Assembly: GCF_020447105.2 (NCBI RefSeq)
Contig: NZ_CP096184.1
Coordinates: 806,001-870,000 of the forward strand
From: Demequina sp. TMPB413
GTDB taxonomy: Bacteria > Actinomycetota > Actinomycetes > Actinomycetales > Demequinaceae
Length of the DNA stretch: 64,000 bases
Direction: 5' to 3'
Shown in pieces: positions 16,814-26,543 of the stretch. The notes beneath the pieces are model-generated. The model saw nothing but the letters and a program-made list of their open reading frames with translations, ran no database searches and was not told where the DNA came from. Made by a program: the position numbers and the translations under genes. Every line of letters begins with the position of its first letter. Within the stretch, counting starts at the first letter, position 1.

Positions 16814-18148
16814 ATGGATAAGCAGCAGGAGTATGTGCTTCGCAGCGTCGAGGAGCGCGACATTCGCTTCATTCGATTGTGGTTCACCGATGTGCTCGGG
16901 ATCCTCAAGTCGGTGGCGATTGCCCCGGCGGAGTTGGAGAACGCCTTTAGCGAGGGCATCGGCTTTGACGGTTCCGCCGTCGAGGGTCTGACGCGCGTGT
17001 ATGAATCCGACATGCTTGCCAAGCCGGACCCGACGACGTACCAGGTGTTGCCGTGGCGCGGCGAGCGCCAGGGTGCCGCGCGTATGTTCTGCGACATCGG
17101 CTTGCCGGATGGTGAGCCCGCGCTTTCCGACCCCCGCCAGGTACTCAAGCGCACTCTCGACAAGGCCTCCGAGCAGGGGTTCTCGTTCTACATCCACCCT
17201 GAAATCGAGTTCTACCTGTTCAAGCCCCTCGAAGAGGGTCAGCCGCCCAAGCCTGTTGACCAGGCCGGCTACTTTGACAACGTGCCGCGAGGCACCGCGC
17301 ACGAGTTCAGGCGCACGGCCATCACGACGCTGGAAGAGATGGGCATCTCCGTCGAGTTCAGCCACCACGAGGCGGGACCGGGCCAGAACGAGATCGACTT
17401 GCGTTACGCGGACGCGTTGACGGCGGCCGACAACATCATGACGTTCAGGACCGCCATCAAGGAGGTGGCTCTCGAGCAGGGGCTGTATGCCTCGTTCATG
17501 CCCAAGCCGCTGCACTACGCACCCGGTTCCGGCATGCACACCCACTTGAGCCTTTTCGAAGGCGACCGCAACGCGTTCCACGACCCCGCAGCAGAGTTGG
17601 GTCTCTCACCGGTCGCGCGCCAGTTCATGGCTGGACTGCTGAGGCACGCGCCAGAGATCACCGCCGTCACCAACCAGTACGTGAACTCGTACAAGCGACT
17701 GTGGGGCGGGGCGGAGGCGCCTTCCTACGTGTGCTGGGGCTCCAACAACCGTTCCGCGCTCGTACGCGTGCCGATCCACAAGCCCAGCAAGGGTCAGTCG
17801 ACTCGCGTCGAGTACCGCGCAGTGGACTCCGCTGCCAATCCCTATCTGGCCTTCTCCGTCATGTTGGCGGCGGGGCTCAAGGGAATCGAAGAGGGCTACG
17901 AGTTGCCTCCCGGTGCAGAAGACGATGTGTGGGAACTCAGTGCCGCCGAACGCAAGACGATGGGCTACGAGCCACTGCCGTCGTCGCTGTCTGAGGCCGT
18001 CGCCGTGATGGAGAAGTCGGAACTGGTCGCCGAGACCCTTGGCGAGAACGTGTTCGACTTCTTCTTGCGCAACAAGCGTGAGGAGTGGTCTGGCTACCGC
18101 GCCCAGGTCACGCCTTTCGAACTCGAACGCCACCTAGGTGTTCTCTAG
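16814..18148 (+). CDS. glnA2: Glutamine synthetase-like protein, GlnA2 type
   Basis: A 444-residue class I glutamine synthetase of the actinobacterial GlnA2 group. Recognisable blocks are 'RLWFTDVLGILKSVAI', 'GFDGSAVEGLTRVYESDM', 'HPEIEFYLF', 'SHHEAGPGQNEIDLRYADAL', 'MPKPLHYAPGSGMHTH' and 'NRSALVRVP'. The position that holds the adenylylated Tyr in GlnA1-type enzymes reads 'DDVWELSAAERKTMGY', so Trp replaces Tyr and GlnE should not adenylylate it. GlnA2 proteins are not the main ammonia-assimilating enzyme. The start ATG at 16814 gives the usual N-terminus; no strong ribosome binding site is seen. glnE follows 41 bases after the stop. Confidence 0.93.
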   Translation: MDKQQEYVLRSVEERDIRFIRLWFTDVLGILKSVAIAPAELENAFSEGIGFDGSAVEGLTRVYESDMLAKPDPTTYQVLPWRGERQGAARMFCDIGLPDGEPALSDPRQVLKRTLDKASEQGFSFYIHPEIEFYLFKPLEEGQPPKPVDQAGYFDNVPRGTAHEFRRTAITTLEEMGISVEFSHHEAGPGQNEIDLRYADALTAADNIMTFRTAIKEVALEQGLYASFMPKPLHYAPGSGMHTHLSLFEGDRNAFHDPAAELGLSPVARQFMAGLLRHAPEITAVTNQYVNSYKRLWGGAEAPSYVCWGSNNRSALVRVPIHKPSKGQSTRVEYRAVDSAANPYLAFSVMLAAGLKGIEEGYELPPGAEDDVWELSAAERKTMGYEPLPSSLSEAVAVMEKSELVAETLGENVFDFFLRNKREEWSGYRAQVTPFELERHLGVL

Positions 18149-18189
18149 CAGGCGGTTCGTGCCTTGAGCGGCGTCCAGAGGGTCAAGCC

Positions 18190-21100
18190 GTGACGGCCAG
18201 GGAACTCAGCCCTGCCGCGCACTTGTTGCGCGCTGGCGTGAGCGACCCCGAGAGAGCCTTGCGGCTCATCAGCGAGATCGAGGACATCACCGGGGTCACC
18301 ATCGAGGACATCCCGAGTGCCTTGTCCTATCTGGCTGAACCCGACGTCGGTCTGCTCAACCTGCTGCGGCTCGCGGAATCCGCTCAGCGCCACGGTGTTC
18401 TCGATGAGTTCGTGTCGCTCAAGGAGACCCGCGCAGGGGCCACTCTGGCCATGCTCCTAGGGGCTTCTGCTGCCATTGGCGACTTCTTGGTGAGGCACCC
18501 CCAGTACGTCTCCGATGCGAACGACTGGGACGTGTCGGAGGCGCCACAGGCCGCCGGGGCCAGGGCCAAACTGCTCGAAGCCGTCGGTGCGGACGCCGAT
18601 GCCCCCGTGCCCGTCGCGACGGTGACGGGCGATGCGGGTATCGACGCCATGCGCATCGCGTATCGGCGTGCGCTCGCGCACGTGGCCGCCGTCGATGTTG
18701 CGGCATCGAATCCTCTCGCTGTCTTGCCACATGTGGCGACCGCTCTCGCCGACCTCGCGGGAGCGGCGCTCGAGGCGGCGATCGCGATTGCGCGTGGTGA
18801 GACTCCTGGTCACGAGTCTGCGCGACTGACAGTCATGGCGATGGGCAAGTGCGGCGCACATGAGCTCAACTACGTGTCCGACGTTGACGTGGTCTATGTG
18901 GCCGAGCCCGCTGAGGGCGCTGACGAATCGCAGGCCCTGAGCGTCGCGACCACTCTGGCTATGCGCGTCGCGGCCGTGTGCTCGGCGCCGTCAGGGGAGC
19001 CGCCGCTGTGGGAAGTCGACCCCAACCTGCGTCCGGAGGGCAAGGACGGAGTCTTGGTGAGGCGCGTGGATTCGCATCGCGCTTACTACGAGCGCTGGGC
19101 AGAGTCCTGGGAGTTCCAGGCATTGCTCAAGGCTCGCCCCGTCGCGGGAGACATGGAGGTGGGGCAGGCGTACCTCGACGCGGTGTGGCCATACGTGTGG
19201 ACGGCAGTGGAGCGTGACGGTTTCGTGCAGTCTGCCCAGGCCATGCGCAGGCGAGTGGAGGCTCACATTCCTGCCAAAGAGGCCGACCGCGAGATCAAGC
19301 TCGGCCCGGGCGGGCTGCGAGACGTCGAATTCACGATCCAGCTTCTGCAACTCGTGCACGGACGGTCAGATGAGTCGCTCCGCGTGCGCGGCACCCTCGA
19401 TGCCCTTCGGGCGCTGCGCGACGGCGGCTATGTGGGCCGCACGCAGGCAGCCGGTCTCGAGAGGTCGTACCGCCAGCTACGGGTGTGGGAGCACCGCCTG
19501 CAGTTGCGCAAGCTCAGCCGCACGCACCTCATGCCGGACACGGAAGAGGGCAAGCGCACCCTTGCACGGGCTTCTGGTTTTGCGACTGTCGGCTACATGG
19601 AAGAGGTGTGGGAAGACGTCCGCCGCGACGTACGGGCCATGCACCTCGAGATGTTCTATCGCCCCATCCTGGGGGCCGTCGCGCAACTGAGCGCGGACGA
19701 GGCTTCGCTCGATGCCTCCGCCGCCCGTGCGCGGCTGGCCGCCATTGGCTTCCGCGACCCGGAAGGCGCTCAGCGCCATATCGCCGCGCTGACGCAGGGC
19801 TTGCGCAGGCGCGCGGCGATCCAGCGCCAGCTCTTGCCGGCCATGATCGGGTGGTTCGCCTCCGGCGTCGACCCCGATGCTGGCCTGCTTGCCTTCAGGC
19901 GGCTTTCGGAGCAACTGGAGGAGTCGCAGTGGTTCCTCAAGTTGCTGCGTGATTCTGGCACCGCGGCAGAACGACTCGCGACACTACTGTCTACCTCTGG
20001 CTTTGTGACGAACGCGCTGCTCACGTCGGCCCATGACATCACGTGGCTGGACAACGACGATGACCTGGCGCGGGTGCCGATTGAGCGGCTTGATCGCGAG
20101 GCCGAAGCCATCGTCTCGCGATCAGACAACGAGGAACAGTGCATCACCTCGCTCAGGGGCTTGCGGCGCCGCGAGGTCACCAGGACCGCTGCGGCCAATG
20201 TGCTCGCGCTTCAAGACTCCGTGGGCGCCGCAAGAGCCGTCACGGATGCAGCCGACGTGCTGATGCGGTCAGCGCTTCGCCTAGCGGTCGCGGTCGTGAC
20301 CCAAGACAAGGGCCTTGACGAACCGGAAGCCGACGTCGTGGTGATCGCGATGGGTCGCTACGGCGGGGAAGAGATGGGGTACACGTCCGACGCCGACGTC
20401 CAGTTCGTGTTCGAGGCTCGCGAAGGAGCCCAGGACGCGGCTGGCTTCGCTGTGGCGGTCGCGACGAAACTGAGGGACTTGCTCCAACGGCCCAATCAGC
20501 AGGCTCCACTGGCCGTCGACGCCGACTTGCGTCCCGAGGGCAAGAACGGGCCGCTTGTGCGTTCCTTCGAGTCGATGATCGAGTACTACCGCCGGTGGTC
20601 CGACCCGTGGGAGATTCAAGCGCTGTTGCGCGCTCGCCCCGTCGCCGGCCCCCCCGAATTGCGTCAGCGCTGTGCGGAGGCCATCGACGCCGAGAGGTAT
20701 CGCCACGAGGTGACGGACGACGCGCTGCGGCAAATGCGTACCCTGAAGGCCCGCATGGAAGCCGAGCGCCTGCCGCGAGGCATCGACCCCAGGCGTCACC
20801 TCAAGCTCGGTCCTGGCGGCCTGTCCGATGTGGAATGGACGACCCAGTTGCTGCAGTTGCGCCACGGCCACGCAGTCCCTGGCTTGCGTACCACCCGCAC
20901 GCTGGAGGCCATACAAGCCGCCCAAGAGGCTCAAGTTCTCGGAGCGCACGACGGCCTTGTGCTCACTCTCGCGTGGCGTCTGGCTACCGATCTGCGCGGC
21001 GCGATCGCGCTCAGGGGCACCTCGGGGGACAGCGATGTCCTGCCTGGCGACATCGGCGAACTCACCGTCCTGTCATCCATCCTTGGTGGGGGCGAGACCG

Positions 21101-21192
21101 GCCAAGAGCTTGACGAGCGTTACGCGCGCACGTCCAGGCGTGCGCGCGCCGTGACGGAACGGGTGTTCTTCGGCTGGGAGGCGGGGGCATGA
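18190..21192 (+). CDS. glnE: Bifunctional glutamine synthetase adenylyltransferase/deadenylase
   Basis: A 1000-residue enzyme with two homologous nucleotidyltransferase halves. The first, near residue 217, reads 'MGKCGAHELNYVSDVDVVYV' (deadenylase-type). The second, near 720, reads 'MGRYGGEEMGYTSDADVQFV' (adenylyltransferase). Both keep the DxD metal ligands, and each is followed by a 'RPEGK(D/N)G' loop and an 'LKLGPGG' or 'IKLGPGG' block. It adjusts activity of GlnA1-type synthetase by adenylylating a Tyr. The frame is open 35 codons upstream, but those overlap glnA2; a GTG at 18190 preceded by AGAGGG is the likely start. It overlaps the next gene by four bases. Its probable substrate GlnA1 is encoded at 33709-35142. 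Confidence 0.93.
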   Translation: MTARELSPAAHLLRAGVSDPERALRLISEIEDITGVTIEDIPSALSYLAEPDVGLLNLLRLAESAQRHGVLDEFVSLKETRAGATLAMLLGASAAIGDFLVRHPQYVSDANDWDVSEAPQAAGARAKLLEAVGADADAPVPVATVTGDAGIDAMRIAYRRALAHVAAVDVAASNPLAVLPHVATALADLAGAALEAAIAIARGETPGHESARLTVMAMGKCGAHELNYVSDVDVVYVAEPAEGADESQALSVATTLAMRVAAVCSAPSGEPPLWEVDPNLRPEGKDGVLVRRVDSHRAYYERWAESWEFQALLKARPVAGDMEVGQAYLDAVWPYVWTAVERDGFVQSAQAMRRRVEAHIPAKEADREIKLGPGGLRDVEFTIQLLQLVHGRSDESLRVRGTLDALRALRDGGYVGRTQAAGLERSYRQLRVWEHRLQLRKLSRTHLMPDTEEGKRTLARASGFATVGYMEEVWEDVRRDVRAMHLEMFYRPILGAVAQLSADEASLDASAARARLAAIGFRDPEGAQRHIAALTQGLRRRAAIQRQLLPAMIGWFASGVDPDAGLLAFRRLSEQLEESQWFLKLLRDSGTAAERLATLLSTSGFVTNALLTSAHDITWLDNDDDLARVPIERLDREAEAIVSRSDNEEQCITSLRGLRRREVTRTAAANVLALQDSVGAARAVTDAADVLMRSALRLAVAVVTQDKGLDEPEADVVVIAMGRYGGEEMGYTSDADVQFVFEAREGAQDAAGFAVAVATKLRDLLQRPNQQAPLAVDADLRPEGKNGPLVRSFESMIEYYRRWSDPWEIQALLRARPVAGPPELRQRCAEAIDAERYRHEVTDDALRQMRTLKARMEAERLPRGIDPRRHLKLGPGGLSDVEWTTQLLQLRHGHAVPGLRTTRTLEAIQAAQEAQVLGAHDGLVLTLAWRLATDLRGAIALRGTSGDSDVLPGDIGELTVLSSILGGGETGQELDERYARTSRRARAVTERVFFGWEAGA

Positions 21193-22064
21193 GGGCGCTA
21201 CGGACTCTCGCGTCTGCTCTTGCGATCCTCGCAGGCGCAACCTTGGTGGTGCTGTGGCTGCTGTCGTGGATGACTATCAAGGCCATCGAGGACGGCGCGG
21301 CGACCGAGAGCATCGTGCTGGTGGCGCTGAAGAATCCAGAGGTGACGGGCAAGATCGGCACCGAGATGAGGGACAGGGCCTTTGACGCTCTTGCGAATCA
21401 AGGCGTCGACCTTGAGGTGTGGGGTCTCGGCGACACCGCGGCCGAGAGCATCACGTCGCTCGTTGAGACGGAAGAGTTCCGCGACAGCGTGCTCGAACAG
21501 ATGGAGTCCGCCAGGGGTCAGTTGCACGATGCCTTGACCGATGCCGAGCGGGAGCCGGGGCCCTTCGCCGTCGCTTTTGACACGAGCGACGTGATCAACG
21601 ACAGGATCGATCAGATCGCGGTCGTGGGTTCCGAACTGCCCGAACTGTCAGTGGCTCCGCTGCGCATCGAGATCGTGTCGGCCGAGACCTTTGAGAAGGC
21701 GCGCACCGGGTACGAACGAGTGGAGTTCGCCGAGCGCTACTTCTTGTGGGCGGGTCTCGCTCTCATCGTGCTCGGCATGATCGTGTCGACGCGCAAGCGC
21801 TTTGTGATCGCCAAGTTCCTCGCAGCCGTAGGCGTGTTCTCGCTGGGCGCCTACGCTGCGCTTGCATGGATGGGACCGGACAGGATCGCGTCGTGGCTAC
21901 CGGGAGGAGACGACGGTGGCTGGGCGCGCGTGCTCGGCGATGTGGTGGCAGAAGAAGCGTTGCCGTCGCTGACGGGAAGGTTGCTGTTGGCAGCGGCAAT
22001 TGCCCTCACAGGAGCTGCGGTCGCCACTGGTATCGGCATGCTCGCTGGTGGGCCGCGCCGCTGA
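21189..22064 (+). CDS. Hypothetical membrane protein downstream of glnE
   Basis: A 291-residue protein of unknown function, translationally coupled to glnE (ATGA overlap at 21189-21192). There is one N-terminal membrane anchor (about 8-28), an exported or periplasm-facing acidic domain of about 150 residues, and three C-terminal hydrophobic segments (about 182-200, 206-225 and 262-285). The layout resembles actinobacterial membrane proteins with a large extracytoplasmic loop, but I do not recognise a domain. The coupling suggests coexpression with nitrogen regulation, which could be only positional. Confidence 0.75.
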   Translation: MRALRTLASALAILAGATLVVLWLLSWMTIKAIEDGAATESIVLVALKNPEVTGKIGTEMRDRAFDALANQGVDLEVWGLGDTAAESITSLVETEEFRDSVLEQMESARGQLHDALTDAEREPGPFAVAFDTSDVINDRIDQIAVVGSELPELSVAPLRIEIVSAETFEKARTGYERVEFAERYFLWAGLALIVLGMIVSTRKRFVIAKFLAAVGVFSLGAYAALAWMGPDRIASWLPGGDDGGWARVLGDVVAEEALPSLTGRLLLAAAIALTGAAVATGIGMLAGGPRR

Positions 22065-22075
22065 ACCGACCGCCG

Positions 22076-24727
22076 CTACTGCACGCCTGCGCGCCGCTGC
22101 AGTTGCCTAACGGCCTGCCCTGCCACCAGGGGAATGAGGCTCATGATCAGCACAAGACCCCACGCCTCGCCGCTCAGCATGTGAGTCTGCAACACATCCG
22201 ACAACACGGGCACGTATACCGCCGCGACCAGCAGGACGATGCACAACGCGATCGCCCCCCACACCCACGGGTTGCGAGTGATCTCGTTGCGGAGCACCTT
22301 GGAGCCGGGGCTTCGCAGAGCGAACGTGAACCATAGCTTGCTGAAGGCGAGCGTGAGGAAGGACACGGTGACAGCCTCCGTGGCGCTCATGCCGAGCCAG
22401 TGCTGAGCCAGGAGTAGCCCCGCGAGCACGGAAGCAGCCACCACGGCCGCAAAGCCGATGATCTCCCGCCAGTTTCGCCGGTTGAGTACCGACTCCTGCG
22501 GGTCTCGCGGCGGCTGCTTCATCTCTTGGCCGCTACCTGGCCCCACGCCGAGTGCGAGGGCGGGGAAGACGTCGGTGACCACATTGAGATACAGAATCTG
22601 CAGGGGCAGGAGCGGAAGCGGCCAGCCGGCCACGGTGGCCGCGGTGACCGCGAGCACCTCGGCCACGTTCGTGGTCAACATGAAGATGACCGATTTGCGG
22701 ATGTTTCCAAACACGACCCTGCCGTGCTCGACGGCCGCAACGATGGAATTGAAGGCATCGTCGAGCAGCACCATGTCGGCAGCCTGCTTGGCCGCCTCGG
22801 TGCCACGCATCCCCATTGCCACGCCGATGTCGGCCTTCTTGAGCGCGGGCGCGTCGTTCACGCCGTCGCCCGTCATCGCGACGATCTCGCCGTTGTCTTG
22901 ATACCGCTGGACCAAAGTGAGCTTCTGCTCAGGACTGACGCGGGAGAAGACGTTGACCTCAAGAACGCGTGCGTGGTCGACATCCCTGTCGGCCTCAAGG
23001 TCCTTGCCGAGCATGACTGCGGCCTCTGGGTCACCCTCGTCACCCACGATGCCCACTGCATGCGCGATCGCGAGGGCGGTGGGAGCCTGGTCACCCGTGA
23101 CCATCTCGACCCGAATTCCCGCCGACTGGCACTTGTCGATCGCGTCCTTCACGCCATCGCGGGGCGGGTCGAGAAGCCCCACGAGCCCGAGGAAGCGCAG
23201 TCCTTCATAGGGACTCACGTCATCGGAGTCCGCCTGCTTGTCGGCCATGGCCAGGATGCGCAGTCCTTCCCCTGCAAGTGCCTCGGCGCGGGAGGCCCAC
23301 TCCTGGCGCTTATCTTCGTCGAGGTCCTCAGAGCCGTTGTCTGCATCCGCACCCCGGATGGCCGAGCACGCCTTCAGTACCTCTGCAGGCGCTCCCTTGA
23401 CCGCTACCAGAACGCCGGAGTCCTCCTCGTGGAAAGTGGCCATCATCTTCACTCGAGGGTCGAAATCCTCGATCCTGGTCTGCAGGCGGTGCTCCAGCAC
23501 GTCCGATCGGTCGATGCCCAACGTCGCGCCAGCGGAGAGCAGCGCCACCTCCGTCGGGTCGCCGACCGCGTCGTCGTCCTCGCCAGTGGCAAGCCTGGCG
23601 CTGTTGCAGAGCACGCCTACGGTCAGGAGGTGCTTGGTCGCTTCGTCGGCCTCTGAGTCAGCCCCGTCGTCGTCGAAAGTGAATGCTCCCATGGGTGTCT
23701 CGACGGCGCGCAGTGTCATGCGGTTCTCGGTGAGCGTGCCCGTCTTGTCGGTGAGAATCACCCTGGTCGCGCCGAGCGTCTCGACCGCCGTGAGTCGATT
23801 GATGAGCGCATTGCGCTTGGCCATCCGGTACATGCCGCGCGCGAGCGCAATGGTCGCAACAATCGGCAGACCTTCCGGGATCGCCGCGATGCCAAGGGCG
23901 AGGGACGTCTCGATGACGAGCGTCGTGTCTTGCTGACGCACCAGAACTCCGATGGCGGCCACCAACACGGCGATAGCCATGGTGAGAAGCGCCAAGCGGC
24001 GCCCCAACTGGTCGAGGCGCCGTTGAAGCGGTGTGGCGCTGGCCTCTGCGCTGTCCGCCAGCTCGGAGATGCGGCCCAACTCGGTGTCCACACCGGTCGC
24101 GACGGTGACCCCGACCGCACTGCCGTCGGCCACGGTCGTGCCCTTGAAGAGTAGGTCGACCCTGTCCGCGAGTTGAGCGTCCTCTTCCACGGCGTCTGCG
24201 GTCTTGTTCACCGGTACCGACTCGCCCGTCAGCGGCGCCTCATTGACTCTCAGGCGGTCCGCACTCACCACCCTGAGGTCGGCAGGAATGAGGTCACCTG
24301 CCTCGACAATCACGATGTCTCCAGGGACCAACTGGGGGGCGTCAATCTGCTGATCGGAGCCTTCCCGTCTCACCGTGGTGGAGTGCTCGCCCATCTCCCT
24401 TAGCGCGGACATGGAGCGAACGGCCTTCCATTCGCTCACAAAGCCGATCGCGGTGTTGACGGCGATCACCGCGCTGACGGCGATGCCTTCTGGCCAGCGC
24501 GCCGTCGCAAAGGCGAGGATTGCGGCGCCAGCCAGCAGGTAGACGACGATGCTGCGAAGTTGCTCGACGAGGATGCTCCACCACGGACGCGACTCGGCCG
24601 CCTTCAGTTGATTCGGGCCGTGTTCGCGTAGCCGGTCCGCCGCCTGAGCGTCGCTGAGCCCTTGATCGGGATCCACGTCCCAGTGATCGAGGGTCGCTTC
24701 GATAGTTTCGGCGTGCCAACTCGTCAT
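22076..24727 (-). CDS. Cation-translocating P-type ATPase (P2, Ca2+/Na+/K+-type)
   Basis: An 883-residue P2-type ATPase. Seen in order: N-terminal cation-ATPase domain (about 1-75), actuator motif 'LTGESVPVNKTA', the M4 ion site 'GIAAIPEGLPIVATIALARG' (about 275-294), phosphorylation motif 'DKTGTLTENR' (about 325), 'VKGAPAEVLK' in the nucleotide domain, hinge 'MTGDGVNDAPALKKADIGVAMG', and M6 'ILYLNVVTDVFPALALGVGP'. PEGL with NxxTD fits PMCA/SERCA-like pumps, so Ca2+ export is plausible but not proven. The start is the ATG at 24727; the frame continues 28 codons upstream without conserved sequence. The leader carries two mutually exclusive small stems around a GGGG Shine-Dalgarno. Confidence 0.9.
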   Translation of the reverse strand: MTSWHAETIEATLDHWDVDPDQGLSDAQAADRLREHGPNQLKAAESRPWWSILVEQLRSIVVYLLAGAAILAFATARWPEGIAVSAVIAVNTAIGFVSEWKAVRSMSALREMGEHSTTVRREGSDQQIDAPQLVPGDIVIVEAGDLIPADLRVVSADRLRVNEAPLTGESVPVNKTADAVEEDAQLADRVDLLFKGTTVADGSAVGVTVATGVDTELGRISELADSAEASATPLQRRLDQLGRRLALLTMAIAVLVAAIGVLVRQQDTTLVIETSLALGIAAIPEGLPIVATIALARGMYRMAKRNALINRLTAVETLGATRVILTDKTGTLTENRMTLRAVETPMGAFTFDDDGADSEADEATKHLLTVGVLCNSARLATGEDDDAVGDPTEVALLSAGATLGIDRSDVLEHRLQTRIEDFDPRVKMMATFHEEDSGVLVAVKGAPAEVLKACSAIRGADADNGSEDLDEDKRQEWASRAEALAGEGLRILAMADKQADSDDVSPYEGLRFLGLVGLLDPPRDGVKDAIDKCQSAGIRVEMVTGDQAPTALAIAHAVGIVGDEGDPEAAVMLGKDLEADRDVDHARVLEVNVFSRVSPEQKLTLVQRYQDNGEIVAMTGDGVNDAPALKKADIGVAMGMRGTEAAKQAADMVLLDDAFNSIVAAVEHGRVVFGNIRKSVIFMLTTNVAEVLAVTAATVAGWPLPLLPLQILYLNVVTDVFPALALGVGPGSGQEMKQPPRDPQESVLNRRNWREIIGFAAVVAASVLAGLLLAQHWLGMSATEAVTVSFLTLAFSKLWFTFALRSPGSKVLRNEITRNPWVWGAIALCIVLLVAAVYVPVLSDVLQTHMLSGEAWGLVLIMSLIPLVAGQAVRQLQRRAGVQ

Positions 24728-24739
24728 CGAAACTCGCTT

Positions 24740-24761
24740 CCCCTTGAGGGGCGCATGCCCC
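24740..24761 (-). promoter_or_regulatory. Possible Shine-Dalgarno-masking stem pair before P-type ATPase
   Basis: In the minus-strand leader, GGGGC (24761-24757) can pair with GCCCC (24752-24748). The CCCC of that arm can alternatively pair with GGGG at 24743-24740, which is the only Shine-Dalgarno-like sequence before the ATG at 24727. Short stems; inference only. Confidence 0.3.
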
Positions 24762-24872
24762 GACGGCAACGGCGCGACCGCGTTCACAAAGGGAGTGTCT
24801 TGCCTCCGCACCGTGGCGACAGTGCGATCCTGACCGCCGCCCGTTTCAGGGTAGCGAGAATGCGCGCGGACT

Positions 24873-26522
24873 TCAGACCCGCAACCACACCGCGGTGTCG
24901 TGAGGGAGAACTCCCGCTACCGGCGCCGACGCGAGCAGCACGTCGGCGTGGGGCAGGGCAAGACCTTCGTCCGACATGTTCACGAGTACGCGCACATCGC
25001 CCACCGTGAAGTCCAGCACGTCGTCAGGGGACTCATTCCACGCGACGTTCGCGGTGCCAAGGGCGTGATCGCGACGCACTCTCAGCGCCTCCTTGTACAT
25101 CTCGAGCGTCGATCCCTCGACGCCCACCTGGACGGAGGCCGCGTACTCGGCCCACGACGCCGGCTGAGGCAACCACGATGCGCCAGTGGGGGAGAAGCCG
25201 TACGCTGGCGCGTCGGCTTCCCACGGCAGCGGGACACGACAGCCATCGCGCCCGTAGATGCCTTCTGGCGTGCTGAAGAAGGTGGGGTCCTGGCGGGCGC
25301 TGTCAGGGATGTCGATCGCTTCAGGGAGGCCCAGTTCCTCACCCTGGTAGAGATACGCCGAACCGGGAAGGGCCAGCATGACGAGCGTGGCGGCGCGGCC
25401 CCTTGCGAGCGCGGGCTCCTCGTCAGGGCGGTCGGCGCTCTTGGGCCCGATCCCGATGTTGTGGGGTAGCGGCTCCTTGACCGCCAGCCGCATGGGGTGG
25501 CGAATCGTGTCGTGGTTGGACAGCACCCACGTTGACGGCGCGCCGACTCCGGCGAAGGCCGCGAGTGACTCGTCGATCACTGCGCGCAGTTCGACTGCGT
25601 CCCACGGGGTCATCAAGTAGCCAAAGTTGAAGGCTTGGTGGAGTTCGTCATGCCTGACCCAACGGGCCATCTTGCTAAGCGGCGTGACCCACGCCTCGGC
25701 GACCAGCGCGCGATCGCCGTCGTAACTGTCGGCGATGGCGCGCCATCGGCGCCAGATGTCGTGGACCTCGGTGCGACCCCAGTACGGGTGGTCGTCAGAT
25801 GCCCACTCGCCGCCGGTGCGCAGCGGGTCGACCTCGTAGTCGGGCAGTTGTGGCGCCTTGGCGAGGCCGTGGGCGACGTCGATGCGGAAACCATCGACTC
25901 CTCGGTCAAACCAGAACCTGAGCACTTCGTCGAAGCGATCGGCCACCCAGGGGTTGTTCCAGTCGAAGTCGGGCTGAGTCGTGTCGAAGAGGTGCAAGTA
26001 CCAAGGACCAGGTGTGCCGTCAGACTCGGTGATGCGAGTCCATGCAGGGCCACCGAACATGGAGAGCCAGTTGTTGGGCGGCTGGGACCCGTCTGGCCCG
26101 CGGCCCTCGCGGAAGATGTAGCGATCACGCTCCGGCGAACCCGGCCCGGCGGCGAGCGCCTCTTGGAACCAGCGATGCTCGCTCGACGAGTGGTTGGGCA
26201 CCACGTCGACGATGACGCGAAGGCCTAGCTCGTGAGCGCGCGCGATGAGCGCATCGGCGTCTGAAAGGGTGCCGAAGAGCGGGTCGACATCGCAGTAGTC
26301 GGAGACGTCGTAGCCCGCGTCGTTCTGGGGAGACGGATAGAAGGGCGACAGCCAGATGGCGTCGACACCGAGGTCAGCCAAGTGCTGCAGGCGCGACGTG
26401 ATACCTGGCAAGTCGCCAATACCATCGCCGCTCGAATCGGCAAATGACCGGGGGTAGACCTGGTAGATGACGGCGGTGCGCCACCACTCGGGGACGGCGG
26501 GGACAAGGGGCGACGTTGACAT
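24873..26522 (-). CDS. Alpha-glucosidase / oligo-1,6-glucosidase-like, GH13
   Basis: A 549-residue GH13 glucosidase, cytosolic (no signal peptide), hydrolysing alpha-glucosides to glucose. Conserved regions: 'VIVDVVPNHSSSEH', 'GVDGFRIDVAHGLAKAP' with the nucleophile Asp, 'LVAEAWVTPL' with the acid/base Glu, and 'VLSNHDTIRHPMRLAV' with the third catalytic Asp. It is the last gene of malE-malF-malG-glucosidase, 62 bases after malG. A close paralogue is encoded at 31854-33524; the two align almost throughout the catalytic barrel. Linkage specificity (alpha-1,4 or 1,6, maltose, isomaltose, sucrose) cannot be decided by eye. Confidence 0.92.
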   Translation of the reverse strand: MSTSPLVPAVPEWWRTAVIYQVYPRSFADSSGDGIGDLPGITSRLQHLADLGVDAIWLSPFYPSPQNDAGYDVSDYCDVDPLFGTLSDADALIARAHELGLRVIVDVVPNHSSSEHRWFQEALAAGPGSPERDRYIFREGRGPDGSQPPNNWLSMFGGPAWTRITESDGTPGPWYLHLFDTTQPDFDWNNPWVADRFDEVLRFWFDRGVDGFRIDVAHGLAKAPQLPDYEVDPLRTGGEWASDDHPYWGRTEVHDIWRRWRAIADSYDGDRALVAEAWVTPLSKMARWVRHDELHQAFNFGYLMTPWDAVELRAVIDESLAAFAGVGAPSTWVLSNHDTIRHPMRLAVKEPLPHNIGIGPKSADRPDEEPALARGRAATLVMLALPGSAYLYQGEELGLPEAIDIPDSARQDPTFFSTPEGIYGRDGCRVPLPWEADAPAYGFSPTGASWLPQPASWAEYAASVQVGVEGSTLEMYKEALRVRRDHALGTANVAWNESPDDVLDFTVGDVRVLVNMSDEGLALPHADVLLASAPVAGVLPHDTAVWLRV

Positions 26523-26543
26523 GTGACCAGCCTACGGCCGTCT

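Noticed and set aside
16787..17581. A 264-codon minus-strand frame
   Set aside because: Antisense to glnA2; no family features.
18085..18189. Upstream extension of glnE
   Set aside because: Overlaps the end of glnA2 in another frame and lacks GlnE similarity.
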